Positions 8,401 to 15,425 of a stretch of 56,200 nt of DNA are shown piece after piece. The stretch lies in NCBI RefSeq assembly GCF_013166595.1, contig NZ_JABKKG010000014.1, forward strand, positions 1 through 56,200, read 5' to 3'. The stretch comes from Palleniella intestinalis. Lineage in GTDB: Bacteria; Bacteroidota; Bacteroidia; Bacteroidales; Bacteroidaceae. Made by a program: the position numbers and the translations under genes. Numbering within the stretch: position 1 is the first letter of the stretch; every line of letters begins with the position of its first letter. A model generated the notes under the pieces. It ran no database searches. It was not told where the DNA came from and saw only the letters and a list, made by a program, of their open reading frames with translations.

Positions 8401-10875
8401 GTGCAGGCGTATGCTTATCCTACCACAGCCAACTATCCTTTCCCTGCCGACCTCACATGGGACGCGGAGCGCAACGCTACGGCTCTGGTGGTGAAGATGT
8501 CTGATGGTTCTCCTGTATATACAAAGGACGGTGGCACACCTGTGGTGAGAAACCGCATCGGTGTTGTCACAACGGGACTCAATGGACTTTACCAGAACGG
8601 CTACAAGACCACCGACATCGCCTGGATGTACTGCTTCTCAACAGCGAAATTCACTGCTGCGACCTTCGTTTCACAGATGTGTGCAAAGAACAATGCCGAC
8701 AAGAACTATAAGGCGCAGTATTCTCTTGACGGCAAAAACTTCATGGACATCGATGGTGCCGTATGCCAAACGACAGGTGCAGGAAAGATTACCGATTTCG
8801 TGTTCGGCATCCCTGCCGATGCCATGGGCAAGGAAATGGTGTACATCCGCATCACAGGTACCGGTGAGGGCATATACGGAACATACGATGTTGAGGGAAC
8901 ATTTGACGGTCTGGAGTACTACCTCCACTCAGAGTCCGGTGTCGGCAACGTGTACATCATGGGCACTGCCGAGGTGGAGAAAGACTCCGAGGCACCTGTC
9001 GTAACAAGCACTATCCCTGCTGACAATGCCACCGGAATCTCTGCTTCCGGCAAGATAACAGTCTCTTACAATGAGCGTGTCGAGGCAGGAAACCTTGTCA
9101 ACGGTGTGGCTTCACTTAACGGAAAGCCTCTCACTCCGACATGGAACACACGTTCCGTTTCCTTCGATTATGTCGGTCTGGAATACGGAAAGACTTATAC
9201 ATTCACCATGCCTGCGGGCTATGTGGTGGACAAGTCCGGCAACAACGGTGACGCCGTGACACTGGCATTCACTGTCATGGAGCGCACAAAGCCGGTGGCA
9301 AGAATCTTCGATGCCATTGTTGACAAGGCGTTGTCACTCGGTTATGGCGAGAGTATTCCTGCAACGGAGACCATGCCTAAGCAGTATCGCTACATCCAGG
9401 ATGCAATCAACGATGCTCCTGCGTCATCTGCAAAGCCATACCTTATATATATTAAGGAGGGTTACTATGACGATCCGAATCCTTATTTCAACTCAAGCTA
9501 TGGCACACGCTGGACGGATGCTTCCATGACCGAGACAGAACGTATCGGCGGAAACGGCAAGAGCCTGGACGGAAAGGTCAAGTACGACGACTGCCGCCTT
9601 GTGCATGTCAACAAGCCTAATGTGCACCTCATCGGTCAGGATGTGGAGAAAGTCATCATCGCTTCCGACCGTCAGGACGGCGGAGACAAGAACAACTGGC
9701 AGAAGCCGTGGTATCATGTCAATGCCGGTGCAACGATTGAGGTGCAGAGTGGTGGCGACGGCTTCCTTATGTCAGGCATAACTGTTGACAACGAGAACTG
9801 GACAAAGGACCGCAAGGCTGGTCCGCAGGCTCTCTGCCTGAACACTGACGCTGACAGAATCGTGTTCGACGGTGTGAAAGCGCGCTCTTATCAGGACACA
9901 TACAAGAGTAATGGCACCTACAAGCGTGCGTTCTGGAACAACTCAACCATTGAGGGCTCTGTGGACTTTATCTATGGAAACGGTGATGTATGGTTCGAGA
10001 ACACAATCCTTGACATCAACCGTGAGAAAGGCGGATGGATAGTGGCTCCGAACCATGAGAAGGAGACACGCTGGGGATATGTATTCAACAACACGACCAT
10101 CACGACACACTATGCGTCAGATCCGTCCACTTACTCCATATCATTCGGACGCCCTTGGCATGAATATCCGAAGACTGTGTTCCTGCATACAACGATGGAA
10201 CTCACTCCGATTAGCGGCTATTGGTCAGAGACAATGGGTGGTCTGCCTGCACTGTGGGCTATCTACGACATCAAGGACAAGAACGGCAACGCACTGCATG
10301 ATGACCTTGCGGACGAGAATGGTAACAAGGTCTACTCCGATGCCTCTATCAAAGACTACTGGTACACTGACGGTTCGGGCAACAAGGTCACAGGTGAGTC
10401 AAAGAACTGGCTGTCACCTTCCGACATCGCACAGTACACTGTCGAGAACGTTATGGCAGGAGACAGGACAAGCAACGCACAGACCGGTGTGTGGAATCCT
10501 CTGTTCATTGTCGAGAAGACTGAGACTCCAAAGGTTAATGTCAATGGAAATGTCCTGACATGGGATGCGGACGACTTCGCTATCTGCTATGTCGTGACTG
10601 TCAACGGCAAGCCTTCGGCATTCCTCACCGGCACTACTTTCGTGGGTAACGAAGGCGATAAAGCCACAGTGCAGTCTGTGAACGAGCATGGAATCCTGTC
10701 GCCTATGTCAACGGAAGTTGTCCTCGGAGCTTCAACGGATATAGAGAACCTCGAATCCTCTGACAGCCGCAACCGCAAGGACAATGGCAATCTTTACAAC
10801 ACTGCAGGACAGCGTGTGACAGAATCCGCCAAAGGAATCCTTATAAAGAAAGGTGGAAAGTTTGTCCGCAAATAA
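5476..10875 (+). CDS. Secreted SGNH-esterase / pectin methylesterase (CE8) fusion
   Basis: A 1799-residue exported protein. After the signal peptide (1-21) comes an SGNH/GDSL hydrolase domain (about 24-280) of the rhamnogalacturonan acetylesterase type: GDSTAA holds the catalytic serine, AHNDE is block III and GDGTHPS holds the Asp/His pair. Beta-sandwich modules follow, then InlB-type repeats (about 815-960), a Big_5-type Ig domain (about 1170-1268) and a pectinesterase beta-helix (about 1278-1640). The CE8 catalytic set is intact: YQDT near 1471, SVDFIYG near 1495 and GRPW near 1558. A fibronectin-like segment and a tail (NLYNTAGQRV, then KKGGKFVRK) close it. Known chemistry of these families predicts removal of both acetyl and methyl esters from pectin outside the cell or on its surface. 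The start at 5476 gives a clean signal peptide. Monocistronic, bounded by terminators. Confidence 0.88.
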   Translation: MKRLLLPLMSLLLLCVLPSEAARKVWVLGDSTAALQDENGNKRGWAQMLQQFFNVDEVEIIDKAKSGASSKSFYKETAFWPTIRPQVGKGDIVIIQFAHNDEKCGGADGDELNEFFKTHPNQQPSDWDYSNKYRGTHPSRTFPDYIKAYIDEAKAAGATPIVVGAICRKYFSGTKISAAGQHNLWQKFDRLEGGVYTKDYTGMASDDGSMNYPLQAKKVADSYDDVPFVDLTSATKEMYENFGEKYCTDNIFCVTDASKGWTGDGTHPSPFGATLIARQFAQLVKDQYNSETDAKKKAVLKLLADGTNLTSEITFSPTTGDLGKAYVGQTLTKAISVSAFSIAEPTGTFTFTTTGGFLVSTDGKNYAESVTADYSGSTLIQTLYIKLDVASKGTISGTLKAACPSLSGEIDLKAEAISLEGGTAVKVFYDLSSNTDVTVTGPCNALPETYSNMYAKDYNTMNAKADWSGTAYEGQNPRVQRNCIEGNNWPAGEEDENTSRYIQFGMTAPADIQIAISKISFYAGGAGGNGMRFKAYYSTSPDFPTNEQNTTNFLWQTSMTSNKAYYVETVPVVTIADGETLYVRLYPYYSSAASSKTFCLKDMTIEGVATDLSAPQAEDVAFGLTREMNGTTFAEGTENVKNSSPAITVTNISTMDSPGKNQTMKHGSATPTYTVPDGWRNYFVAKGTGVKDSYVDGFYWGVKVSIPENYSLNISGLFSDVYGVKNVLTSKFVVKTDLNSESFLYDGGEFAANVENGLCTNNVDVTAEDALKELSGDVYILMPWYSGSGATYYALKDLTVTGTLTTASQSVKYNLATSVSPADAGTIVANPGGDQIKEGKTVTLTAKRNFGYKFQKWTLNGEDYSTEEKISFTMDGDKTFNAVFETIPVYTVKTFVKNDAELSLGSVTLSPDDNNGRYEEGTEVTVTAENSKILNFLKWEDNSTVNPRVITVNSDMNITAEYEVQDFIAVFDASKVQAYAYPTTANYPFPADLTWDAERNATALVVKMSDGSPVYTKDGGTPVVRNRIGVVTTGLNGLYQNGYKTTDIAWMYCFSTAKFTAATFVSQMCAKNNADKNYKAQYSLDGKNFMDIDGAVCQTTGAGKITDFVFGIPADAMGKEMVYIRITGTGEGIYGTYDVEGTFDGLEYYLHSESGVGNVYIMGTAEVEKDSEAPVVTSTIPADNATGISASGKITVSYNERVEAGNLVNGVASLNGKPLTPTWNTRSVSFDYVGLEYGKTYTFTMPAGYVVDKSGNNGDAVTLAFTVMERTKPVARIFDAIVDKALSLGYGESIPATETMPKQYRYIQDAINDAPASSAKPYLIYIKEGYYDDPNPYFNSSYGTRWTDASMTETERIGGNGKSLDGKVKYDDCRLVHVNKPNVHLIGQDVEKVIIASDRQDGGDKNNWQKPWYHVNAGATIEVQSGGDGFLMSGITVDNENWTKDRKAGPQALCLNTDADRIVFDGVKARSYQDTYKSNGTYKRAFWNNSTIEGSVDFIYGNGDVWFENTILDINREKGGWIVAPNHEKETRWGYVFNNTTITTHYASDPSTYSISFGRPWHEYPKTVFLHTTMELTPISGYWSETMGGLPALWAIYDIKDKNGNALHDDLADENGNKVYSDASIKDYWYTDGSGNKVTGESKNWLSPSDIAQYTVENVMAGDRTSNAQTGVWNPLFIVEKTETPKVNVNGNVLTWDADDFAICYVVTVNGKPSAFLTGTTFVGNEGDKATVQSVNEHGILSPMSTEVVLGASTDIENLESSDSRNRKDNGNLYNTAGQRVTESAKGILIKKGGKFVRK

Positions 10876-10905
10876 GGTTTTTCTGATGAACTGTCCGTAA
10901 GGACG

Positions 10906-10966
10906 AAAACCAAAAAGAGCTGTATCATTACTCTTAACCGAGTTTGATACGGCTCTTTTTGGTTTT
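10906..10966 (+). terminator. Strong terminator after the pectin-esterase fusion
   Basis: A 22-bp stem (10906-10927 with 10945-10966, one G-U pair) is A-rich on the left and T-rich on the right, so it can terminate in both directions. Confidence 0.88.
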
Positions 10967-11021
10967 TATGATTACAGAAGACCTTACCGATTTTACCTGA
11001 ATTTATTGAAAAAAACGCTTT

Positions 11022-11140
11022 CTATCTGAAATTTGTGGCAACTATGCCACTTTTTTCAGATAGAAATGCGCTTAATTCAAAAATAAATAGTTACCTTTGT
11101 ATCTGAAAAAAGTGGCATAGTTGCCACAAATTTCAGATAG
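11022..11140. repeat. Perfect 41-bp inverted repeats flanking the DUF4143 gene promoter
   Basis: Bases 11022-11062 are the exact reverse complement of 11100-11140. The 37-base spacer (11063-11099) ends in a TACCTTTG -7 element that abuts the right arm. Each arm is itself a near-palindrome: two 19-base halves (16 of 19 pairing) around a 4-base centre, with GTGGCA/TGCCAC at the core. The right arm ends one base before the ATPase start codon, so the transcript would begin with a large hairpin next to its AUG. The structure fits a pair of operators, an RNA control element or an invertible promoter. No recombinase gene is in the window. Confidence 0.95.
11092..11099 (+). promoter_or_regulatory. 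-7 element between the inverted repeats
   Basis: TACCTTTG fits TAnnTTTG and points toward the ATPase gene. Transcription would start a few bases into the right repeat arm. No convincing -33 element is visible, since that position falls in the short spacer near the left arm. Confidence 0.6.
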
Positions 11141-11141
11141 G

Positions 11142-12395
11142 ATGAAGATACAAAGACATAAATATCTGGCACAGTTAGAGTCCATGATGCACACGGACTT
11201 CGTGAAAATCATAACCGGAATACGCAGGTGTGGGAAATCATACCTGCTGTTTACTCTGTTCACTGACTTCCTTTTGGAACGTGGTGTCGATGCGTCACAC
11301 ATCATAAAAGTCAGTCTGGACAGTTTCAGTAACAGAAAACTTAGAAAGCCGGAAGAGTTGTACAGCTTTCTTGATTCGCAAGTAAAAGATTCGGAAATGT
11401 ACTATTTCCTGTTGGACGAGATACAGTTAGTACCTGATTTCGCAGAAATCCTTAATGAGTTCCTGAGACGTGGCAATGTGGACTTATATGTTACCGGAAG
11501 CAATGCAAAACTGCTGTCAAAAGATATTATTACAGAATTCCGCGGAAGAGGATATGAAATTAAAATGTATCCCTTGGCTTTTAGTGAATACATGTCAGCT
11601 TTTGACGGTACCATTCAGAAAGGTCTTGACCAATATATGGTATATGGTGGATTGCCGCAATTGTTCGATTTCCCGACGGAAGAGCAGAAGTCACAGTTTC
11701 TGAAGACACTGTTCAATGAAACTTATCTGCGTGACATCAAAGAGCGTTATGCCATACGTAACGACGATGATTTGGAAGAACTGATGGATTTGGTCTCTTC
11801 AAACATAAGTTGCCTGACCAATCCCAACAAATTGGCTTCCACATTCAAAAGTGTAAAAAAGTCAGACATCAGCTATGAGACTGTGAAAAAGTATCTTGAA
11901 TATCTTGAAGATGCATTCATAATAAAGAAGGCTACCCGGTATGACATAAAAGGCAAGAAATACATAGGTACGCCATTCAAATACTATTTTGCTGATTTAG
12001 GCTTGCGCAATGCACGTTTGAATTTCCGCCAGATAGAGAGGACCCATCTGATGGAAAACCTTATATACAATGAATTGCTATATAGGGGATTCAATGTTGA
12101 TGTCGGTGTTGTTCCTGTGCGAAGCGTCAATTCCGAAGGCAAACAGCAAAGGACGCAATTGGAAATAGATTTTGTATGCAACCAAGGAAGCAAACGATAT
12201 TATGTCCAGTCAGCTTACTCTTTGCCTACCCCTGACAAAGTTGAGCAAGAAGAAGCATCACTCAGGAAAGCCGGGGATTTTTTCAAACGGATAGTTGTGA
12301 CAGGAGACGATATCGTAATAAGTAGAAACGAGTATGGCATTACCACAATGAGCATCTACGATTTCCTGCTGAATGAAAATTCATTGGAGCTTTAG
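11142..12395 (+). CDS. AAA-type ATPase with DUF4143 C-terminal domain
   Basis: A 417-residue protein starting MKIQRHKY. A Walker A motif (GIRRCGKS, about residues 22-29) and a Walker B-like YYFLLDEIQ near residue 90 mark the N-terminal P-loop domain. The C-terminal part (about 200-400) has the nuclease-like DUF4143 fold, with LEIDFVCNQ as its most typical motif. Such ATPases are numerous in Bacteroidetes and archaea; their cellular role is not established. The start at 11142 is chosen because an upstream in-frame ATG (11121) lies inside the repeat arm. It is a single gene directly behind the 41-bp inverted-repeat promoter, with no clear terminator downstream. The repeat structure suggests it is switched or autoregulated. 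Confidence 0.9.
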   Translation: MKIQRHKYLAQLESMMHTDFVKIITGIRRCGKSYLLFTLFTDFLLERGVDASHIIKVSLDSFSNRKLRKPEELYSFLDSQVKDSEMYYFLLDEIQLVPDFAEILNEFLRRGNVDLYVTGSNAKLLSKDIITEFRGRGYEIKMYPLAFSEYMSAFDGTIQKGLDQYMVYGGLPQLFDFPTEEQKSQFLKTLFNETYLRDIKERYAIRNDDDLEELMDLVSSNISCLTNPNKLASTFKSVKKSDISYETVKKYLEYLEDAFIIKKATRYDIKGKKYIGTPFKYYFADLGLRNARLNFRQIERTHLMENLIYNELLYRGFNVDVGVVPVRSVNSEGKQQRTQLEIDFVCNQGSKRYYVQSAYSLPTPDKVEQEEASLRKAGDFFKRIVVTGDDIVISRNEYGITTMSIYDFLLNENSLEL

Positions 12396-12561
12396 GAGCA
12401 GACGTTCGCGTAGGAATGAAATGTTGATTGGTTCATGAATATTACTTGCCTCCAGGCATTTCCGACCGCAAAAATCATGCATGAGTTTTCAAATGTTCTG
12501 TTTATCATAATCGGCAAAAAGTGACTTTCTGAAACGGAAAATAAGGTTTCAGGCTGTCAAA

Positions 12562-12627
12562 GGTGACCTTTCTTTGGGCGGATGGTTACCTTTGACTATG
12601 TGAAAGGTAACTTTTGGCATGGCAAAA
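12562..12627 (+). repeat. Three tandem 22-bp units of the GGTTACCTTTG family
   Basis: Units at 12562-12583, 12584-12605 and 12606-12627 each begin GGTGACC, GGTTACC or GGTAACT followed by a T run, with a variable second half. Units two and three also form a hairpin (12585-12593 with 12603-12611). The same 22-base period recurs at 29038-29103 and 35170-35235. The rest of the gap (12396-12979) holds no convincing gene; an open frame at 12582-12911 runs through these repeats and looks accidental. Confidence 0.75.
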
Positions 12628-12955
12628 CAATAGGGAAAACACTGCGTTTCAATACCAAAAATGCACAAAAAGGTAACGAATCACAGTGTTATTTTCATGT
12701 TCGCAGTTGTCTTGTGTATAGTAATGAATTGATTTTCAGTGTCATAGTGGAATGTGAAAATCTTGCGATATTTCGCCGTTTGTTAATCTTTGGCTGTTTT
12801 TTCGTAAACCATAGAGGGCAAAAACGGTACGAGTTTTCTAATTCTGTCTGCTGTGGGAGCAATTGGTTTTCTTCATGCAAATGTTGTGTCAGCCTGTGTC
12901 GGTGCGTATAAAGTCCGGATTTTGTGCATGCCGGCAAAAGATTTTCAATACAGCA

Positions 12956-12987
12956 TTTGGATAATATGGAAATTATACGTATCTTTG
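12956..12987 (+). promoter_or_regulatory. Promoter of the Rpn-family gene
   Basis: TTTG at 12956-12959 and TATCTTTG at 12980-12987, spaced by 20 bases, match the Bacteroidetes -33/-7 pattern. The start codon follows 25 bases later. Confidence 0.7.
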
Positions 12988-13012
12988 CCAAAACAATCAA
13001 AAAGAACAACTT

Positions 13013-13951
13013 ATGCTAAAAAAATATTTAGACCCGAAGGCTGACCTGACATTCAAGAGAGTGTTCGGTGACCACCCAGACCTTGTCATCAGTCTGCTGA
13101 ACGCACTTCTGCCGTTCGACAGCAAGGAGGAGGAGATTGAAAGTGTGGAATATCTCCCGACAGAGCTCGTGCCGGACAACCCACTGCGCAAGAACAGTAT
13201 TGTCGATGTGCGCTGCCGTGACAACCAAGGCAGGCAGTTCCTTGTGGAGATGCAGATGATTTGGTCAAGGGAGTTCACGCAGCGTGTGCTGTTCAACTCT
13301 GCCAAGGCGTATGTAAGGCAGATGGACAGCAAAGATGACTACAAGCTGCTGGAGCCTGTCTACTCGCTCAACCTTGTGAACGATGTGTTTGAGAAGGATG
13401 TGCCGGAATACTACCACTACTACCGCATGGTCCACGAACTGTACTCTGAGAAAGTGATTGACGGTCTGCATCTTGTCTTCGTGGAGCTTCCGAAGTTCAA
13501 GCCTCACACATTCTCTGAGAAGAAGATGCAGGTGCTGTGGCTGAGGTATCTGACGGAGATTGAGGAGAAGACCATCGATGTTCCGCAGGAGTTCCTTGAC
13601 AATCCCGACATCCGCAAGGCGCTCACCGTAGTTGAGGAGTCTGCCTACACGCCGGCGCAACTTCTTGGCTATGACAAGTTCTGGGACATCATCCGCACGG
13701 AGAAGACTTACTACAACAGTGCCCACAGGCATGGTTATGCGAAAGGACATGCAGAAGGTATTGCGGAAGGAATGGAGAAAGGCATTGCGGAAGGAATGGA
13801 GAAAGGTATGGCGGAAGGAGAACTGAAAGGTGCTGAGAAAGAAAAACGTGACACCCTCATACGCATGCAGAAAGCCGGCACAAGCATAGACATCATGTCT
13901 ATTGCGACAGGTTTGTCTGCAGAGGAAGTCAAGAGACTATTAAATCTGTAG
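13013..13951 (+). CDS. Rpn-family PD-(D/E)xK nuclease / putative transposase
   Basis: A 312-residue protein of the Rpn (recombination-promoting nuclease) or PDDEXK_2 family. The opening LDPKADLTFKRVFG is characteristic, and the nuclease signature is visible as the Asp of IVDVRCRD and the Glu of FLVEMQM near residues 63-83. The C-terminal region (about 243-275) is a tandem repeat of EGIAEGMEKG-like units encoded by near-identical 24-base repeats at 13747-13824, which should make a charged helix. E. coli RpnA relatives cut DNA and promote RecA-independent recombination; many Bacteroidetes copies are annotated as transposases, yet no insertion-sequence ends flank this one. It has its own promoter and a downstream hairpin. 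Repeat number at the C terminus could vary between strains. Confidence 0.88.
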   Translation: MLKKYLDPKADLTFKRVFGDHPDLVISLLNALLPFDSKEEEIESVEYLPTELVPDNPLRKNSIVDVRCRDNQGRQFLVEMQMIWSREFTQRVLFNSAKAYVRQMDSKDDYKLLEPVYSLNLVNDVFEKDVPEYYHYYRMVHELYSEKVIDGLHLVFVELPKFKPHTFSEKKMQVLWLRYLTEIEEKTIDVPQEFLDNPDIRKALTVVEESAYTPAQLLGYDKFWDIIRTEKTYYNSAHRHGYAKGHAEGIAEGMEKGIAEGMEKGMAEGELKGAEKEKRDTLIRMQKAGTSIDIMSIATGLSAEEVKRLLNL

Positions 13952-13994
13952 ATATTATGTCTTGGCAACTTACTTGACCTTGAAGCAGTTGTAA

Positions 13995-14041
13995 TAATAA
14001 TAGACAGTGAAACCCTTATGGAATTTCACTGTCTGTTATTA
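13995..14041 (+). terminator. Terminator-like hairpin after the Rpn gene
   Basis: An 18-bp stem (13995-14012 with 14024-14041, one G-U pair) lies about 45 bases after the Rpn stop codon. Confidence 0.75.
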
Positions 14042-14094
14042 TAAATGACAATAATGTTGTGAGTTTTCTAACTTGAACTCAATAAAAACCGAAA

Positions 14095-14140
14095 ATGCGT
14101 CATAACCTTTAGGTAATGGAAACCACAAGCTATGACGCAT
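14095..14140 (-). terminator. Terminator of the endonuclease/exonuclease/phosphatase gene
   Basis: A perfect 10-bp stem (14095-14104 with 14131-14140) lies just downstream of the minus-strand gene that ends at 14150. It is followed on that strand by TTTTCGGTTTTTATT. Confidence 0.75.
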
Positions 14141-14149
14141 AATCAAACT

Positions 14150-15214
14150 TTATTTCTTCTCCTTCACGACATAAACAATCACCGGAAGGTGGTCGGAATA
14201 GCCGTCAAGCCACTGACCTCCGGCATGCGTGCGCTTAGGATTTCCCTTGTACTTTCCTTCTGTCTGGAAGAGGTAATCGCGACGGAAAATCTGGTGATTA
14301 TAGTATTTCAGTGACTCACAATCCTTCATCACAGCCTTCTGATAGTCCTTGCCGCCGCCATTGACAAGCAGGTTCGGAGTGACAAGAATCTGGTCGAAGA
14401 GATTCCATGCGCCATTGTATCTGAGAGTTCCGGTGCCGCTCTTCAGCACACTTATCCACGGATTGTACAAATCACCGTCACCAACTTCGGCAACATTTTC
14501 CTTGCCGCGCAAGCCCTTTGTCATGGAACGGTCTGTCGGGTCGTCGTTCATATCGCCCATGATGAAGAACTTTGTTTCCGGCTCTTGCGCAAGGATGCTG
14601 TCCTTAATCTTGGCCAACTGCTGCGCACCGCTGACACGGTAGAAGTCATCGCCACGCAGGCGGGACGGCAGATGGCACACTATGCAGCATACTTTGTCAC
14701 CGGCTATTGTGCCCCTCACCACAAGGAAGCCACGGGTAAAGAATGTTGTGTCCTCACGCTCGAAAGGGACAAGGCAGGTCTTCTCGTTGTCAATCTTGAA
14801 CATCTTAGGATTGTACAGCGCCGCAACATCCACACCGCGCTTGTCCACACCCTCGAAATGCACAAACTGCATGTCACGCTTCTTCAGCGGTTCCTGAGCA
14901 CAAAGGTCCTGAAGGCACTTTGCATTCTCCACCTCCGACAGTCCGATGAAGGCACAACCGTAAGGCAGCTTGTCGGTAGCCATTTCCGCAAGCACGTGAG
15001 CCATGTTCCTTAGCTTGTGAGTGTACTTCAGTCCGTTCCACTTGTATGAGCCTGTCGGAAGGAAATCGTAGTCGCGCTTGCCCTCGTCATGGCAAGTATC
15101 GAAGAGGTTTTCCTGGTTGTAGAAACCGATGGCATACATTGAATACTTCTTCTGCGCAAAGCACACGGCAAGGGCAAGAAAAAGGAAATAAGTGAGAAGA
15201 GATAATCTTTTCAT
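14150..15214 (-). CDS. Secreted endonuclease/exonuclease/phosphatase family protein
   Basis: A 354-residue protein with a signal peptide (about 1-20, ending FAQ) and one DNase I-like EEP domain. The metal and catalytic motifs are present in order: FYNQENLFD (Asn33/Glu35), GLSEVEN (about residue 94), GDMNDDP (about 220) and the C-terminal YSDHLPV (about 343). The family hydrolyses phosphodiesters of nucleic acids or phosphoesters of lipids and inositols. Because it is exported and stands divergently next to a TonB receptor, a DUF5689 lipoprotein and an OB-fold lipoprotein, an extracellular or periplasmic nuclease role is inferred. It shares a 210-base intergenic region with the receptor operon, where a TAATTTTG box is found on each strand, so coordinated control is plausible. 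Confidence 0.88.
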   Translation of the reverse strand: MKRLSLLTYFLFLALAVCFAQKKYSMYAIGFYNQENLFDTCHDEGKRDYDFLPTGSYKWNGLKYTHKLRNMAHVLAEMATDKLPYGCAFIGLSEVENAKCLQDLCAQEPLKKRDMQFVHFEGVDKRGVDVAALYNPKMFKIDNEKTCLVPFEREDTTFFTRGFLVVRGTIAGDKVCCIVCHLPSRLRGDDFYRVSGAQQLAKIKDSILAQEPETKFFIMGDMNDDPTDRSMTKGLRGKENVAEVGDGDLYNPWISVLKSGTGTLRYNGAWNLFDQILVTPNLLVNGGGKDYQKAVMKDCESLKYYNHQIFRRDYLFQTEGKYKGNPKRTHAGGQWLDGYSDHLPVIVYVVKEKK

Positions 15215-15306
15215 AGTCGTATAGTTTTACGTATTATTATGTTGCTCAGCTTGTCATTTTGTAAGGCAAAAAGACTGACTTTTGCTGTTTTTCAAATTCT
15301 TTGATG

Positions 15307-15314
15307 CAAAATTA
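15307..15314 (-). promoter_or_regulatory. -7 element for the EEP nuclease gene
   Basis: On the minus strand the sequence reads TAATTTTG about 95 bases before the EEP start codon. It is back to back with the receptor promoter 65 bases away. Confidence 0.6.
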
Positions 15315-15379
15315 GCAAAAAACATGCATAAGTAAGAAAGAAATATCAGAAAACTTTCGTTTTTCCGTGAAATTTCCTT

Positions 15380-15387
15380 TAATTTTG
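15380..15387 (+). promoter_or_regulatory. -7 element of the TonB receptor / DUF5689 / OB-fold operon
   Basis: TAATTTTG lies about 40 bases before the receptor ATG, with a perfect fit to TAnnTTTG. Confidence 0.62.
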
Positions 15388-15425
15388 CAACCGTAATAAA
15401 ATAACACACATCAATTATTGAACCT

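Noticed and set aside
11022..11140. Inverted repeats as ends of a transposon
   Set aside because: They enclose only 37 bases with no transposase, and there are no target-site duplications.
12582..12911. 109-codon plus-strand open frame in the gap before the Rpn gene
   Set aside because: It overlaps the 22-bp repeats and has no protein-like composition or promoter of its own.
13013..13951. Insertion sequence around the Rpn putative transposase
   Set aside because: No terminal inverted repeats or duplications at the gene borders; the gene has an ordinary promoter and hairpin.
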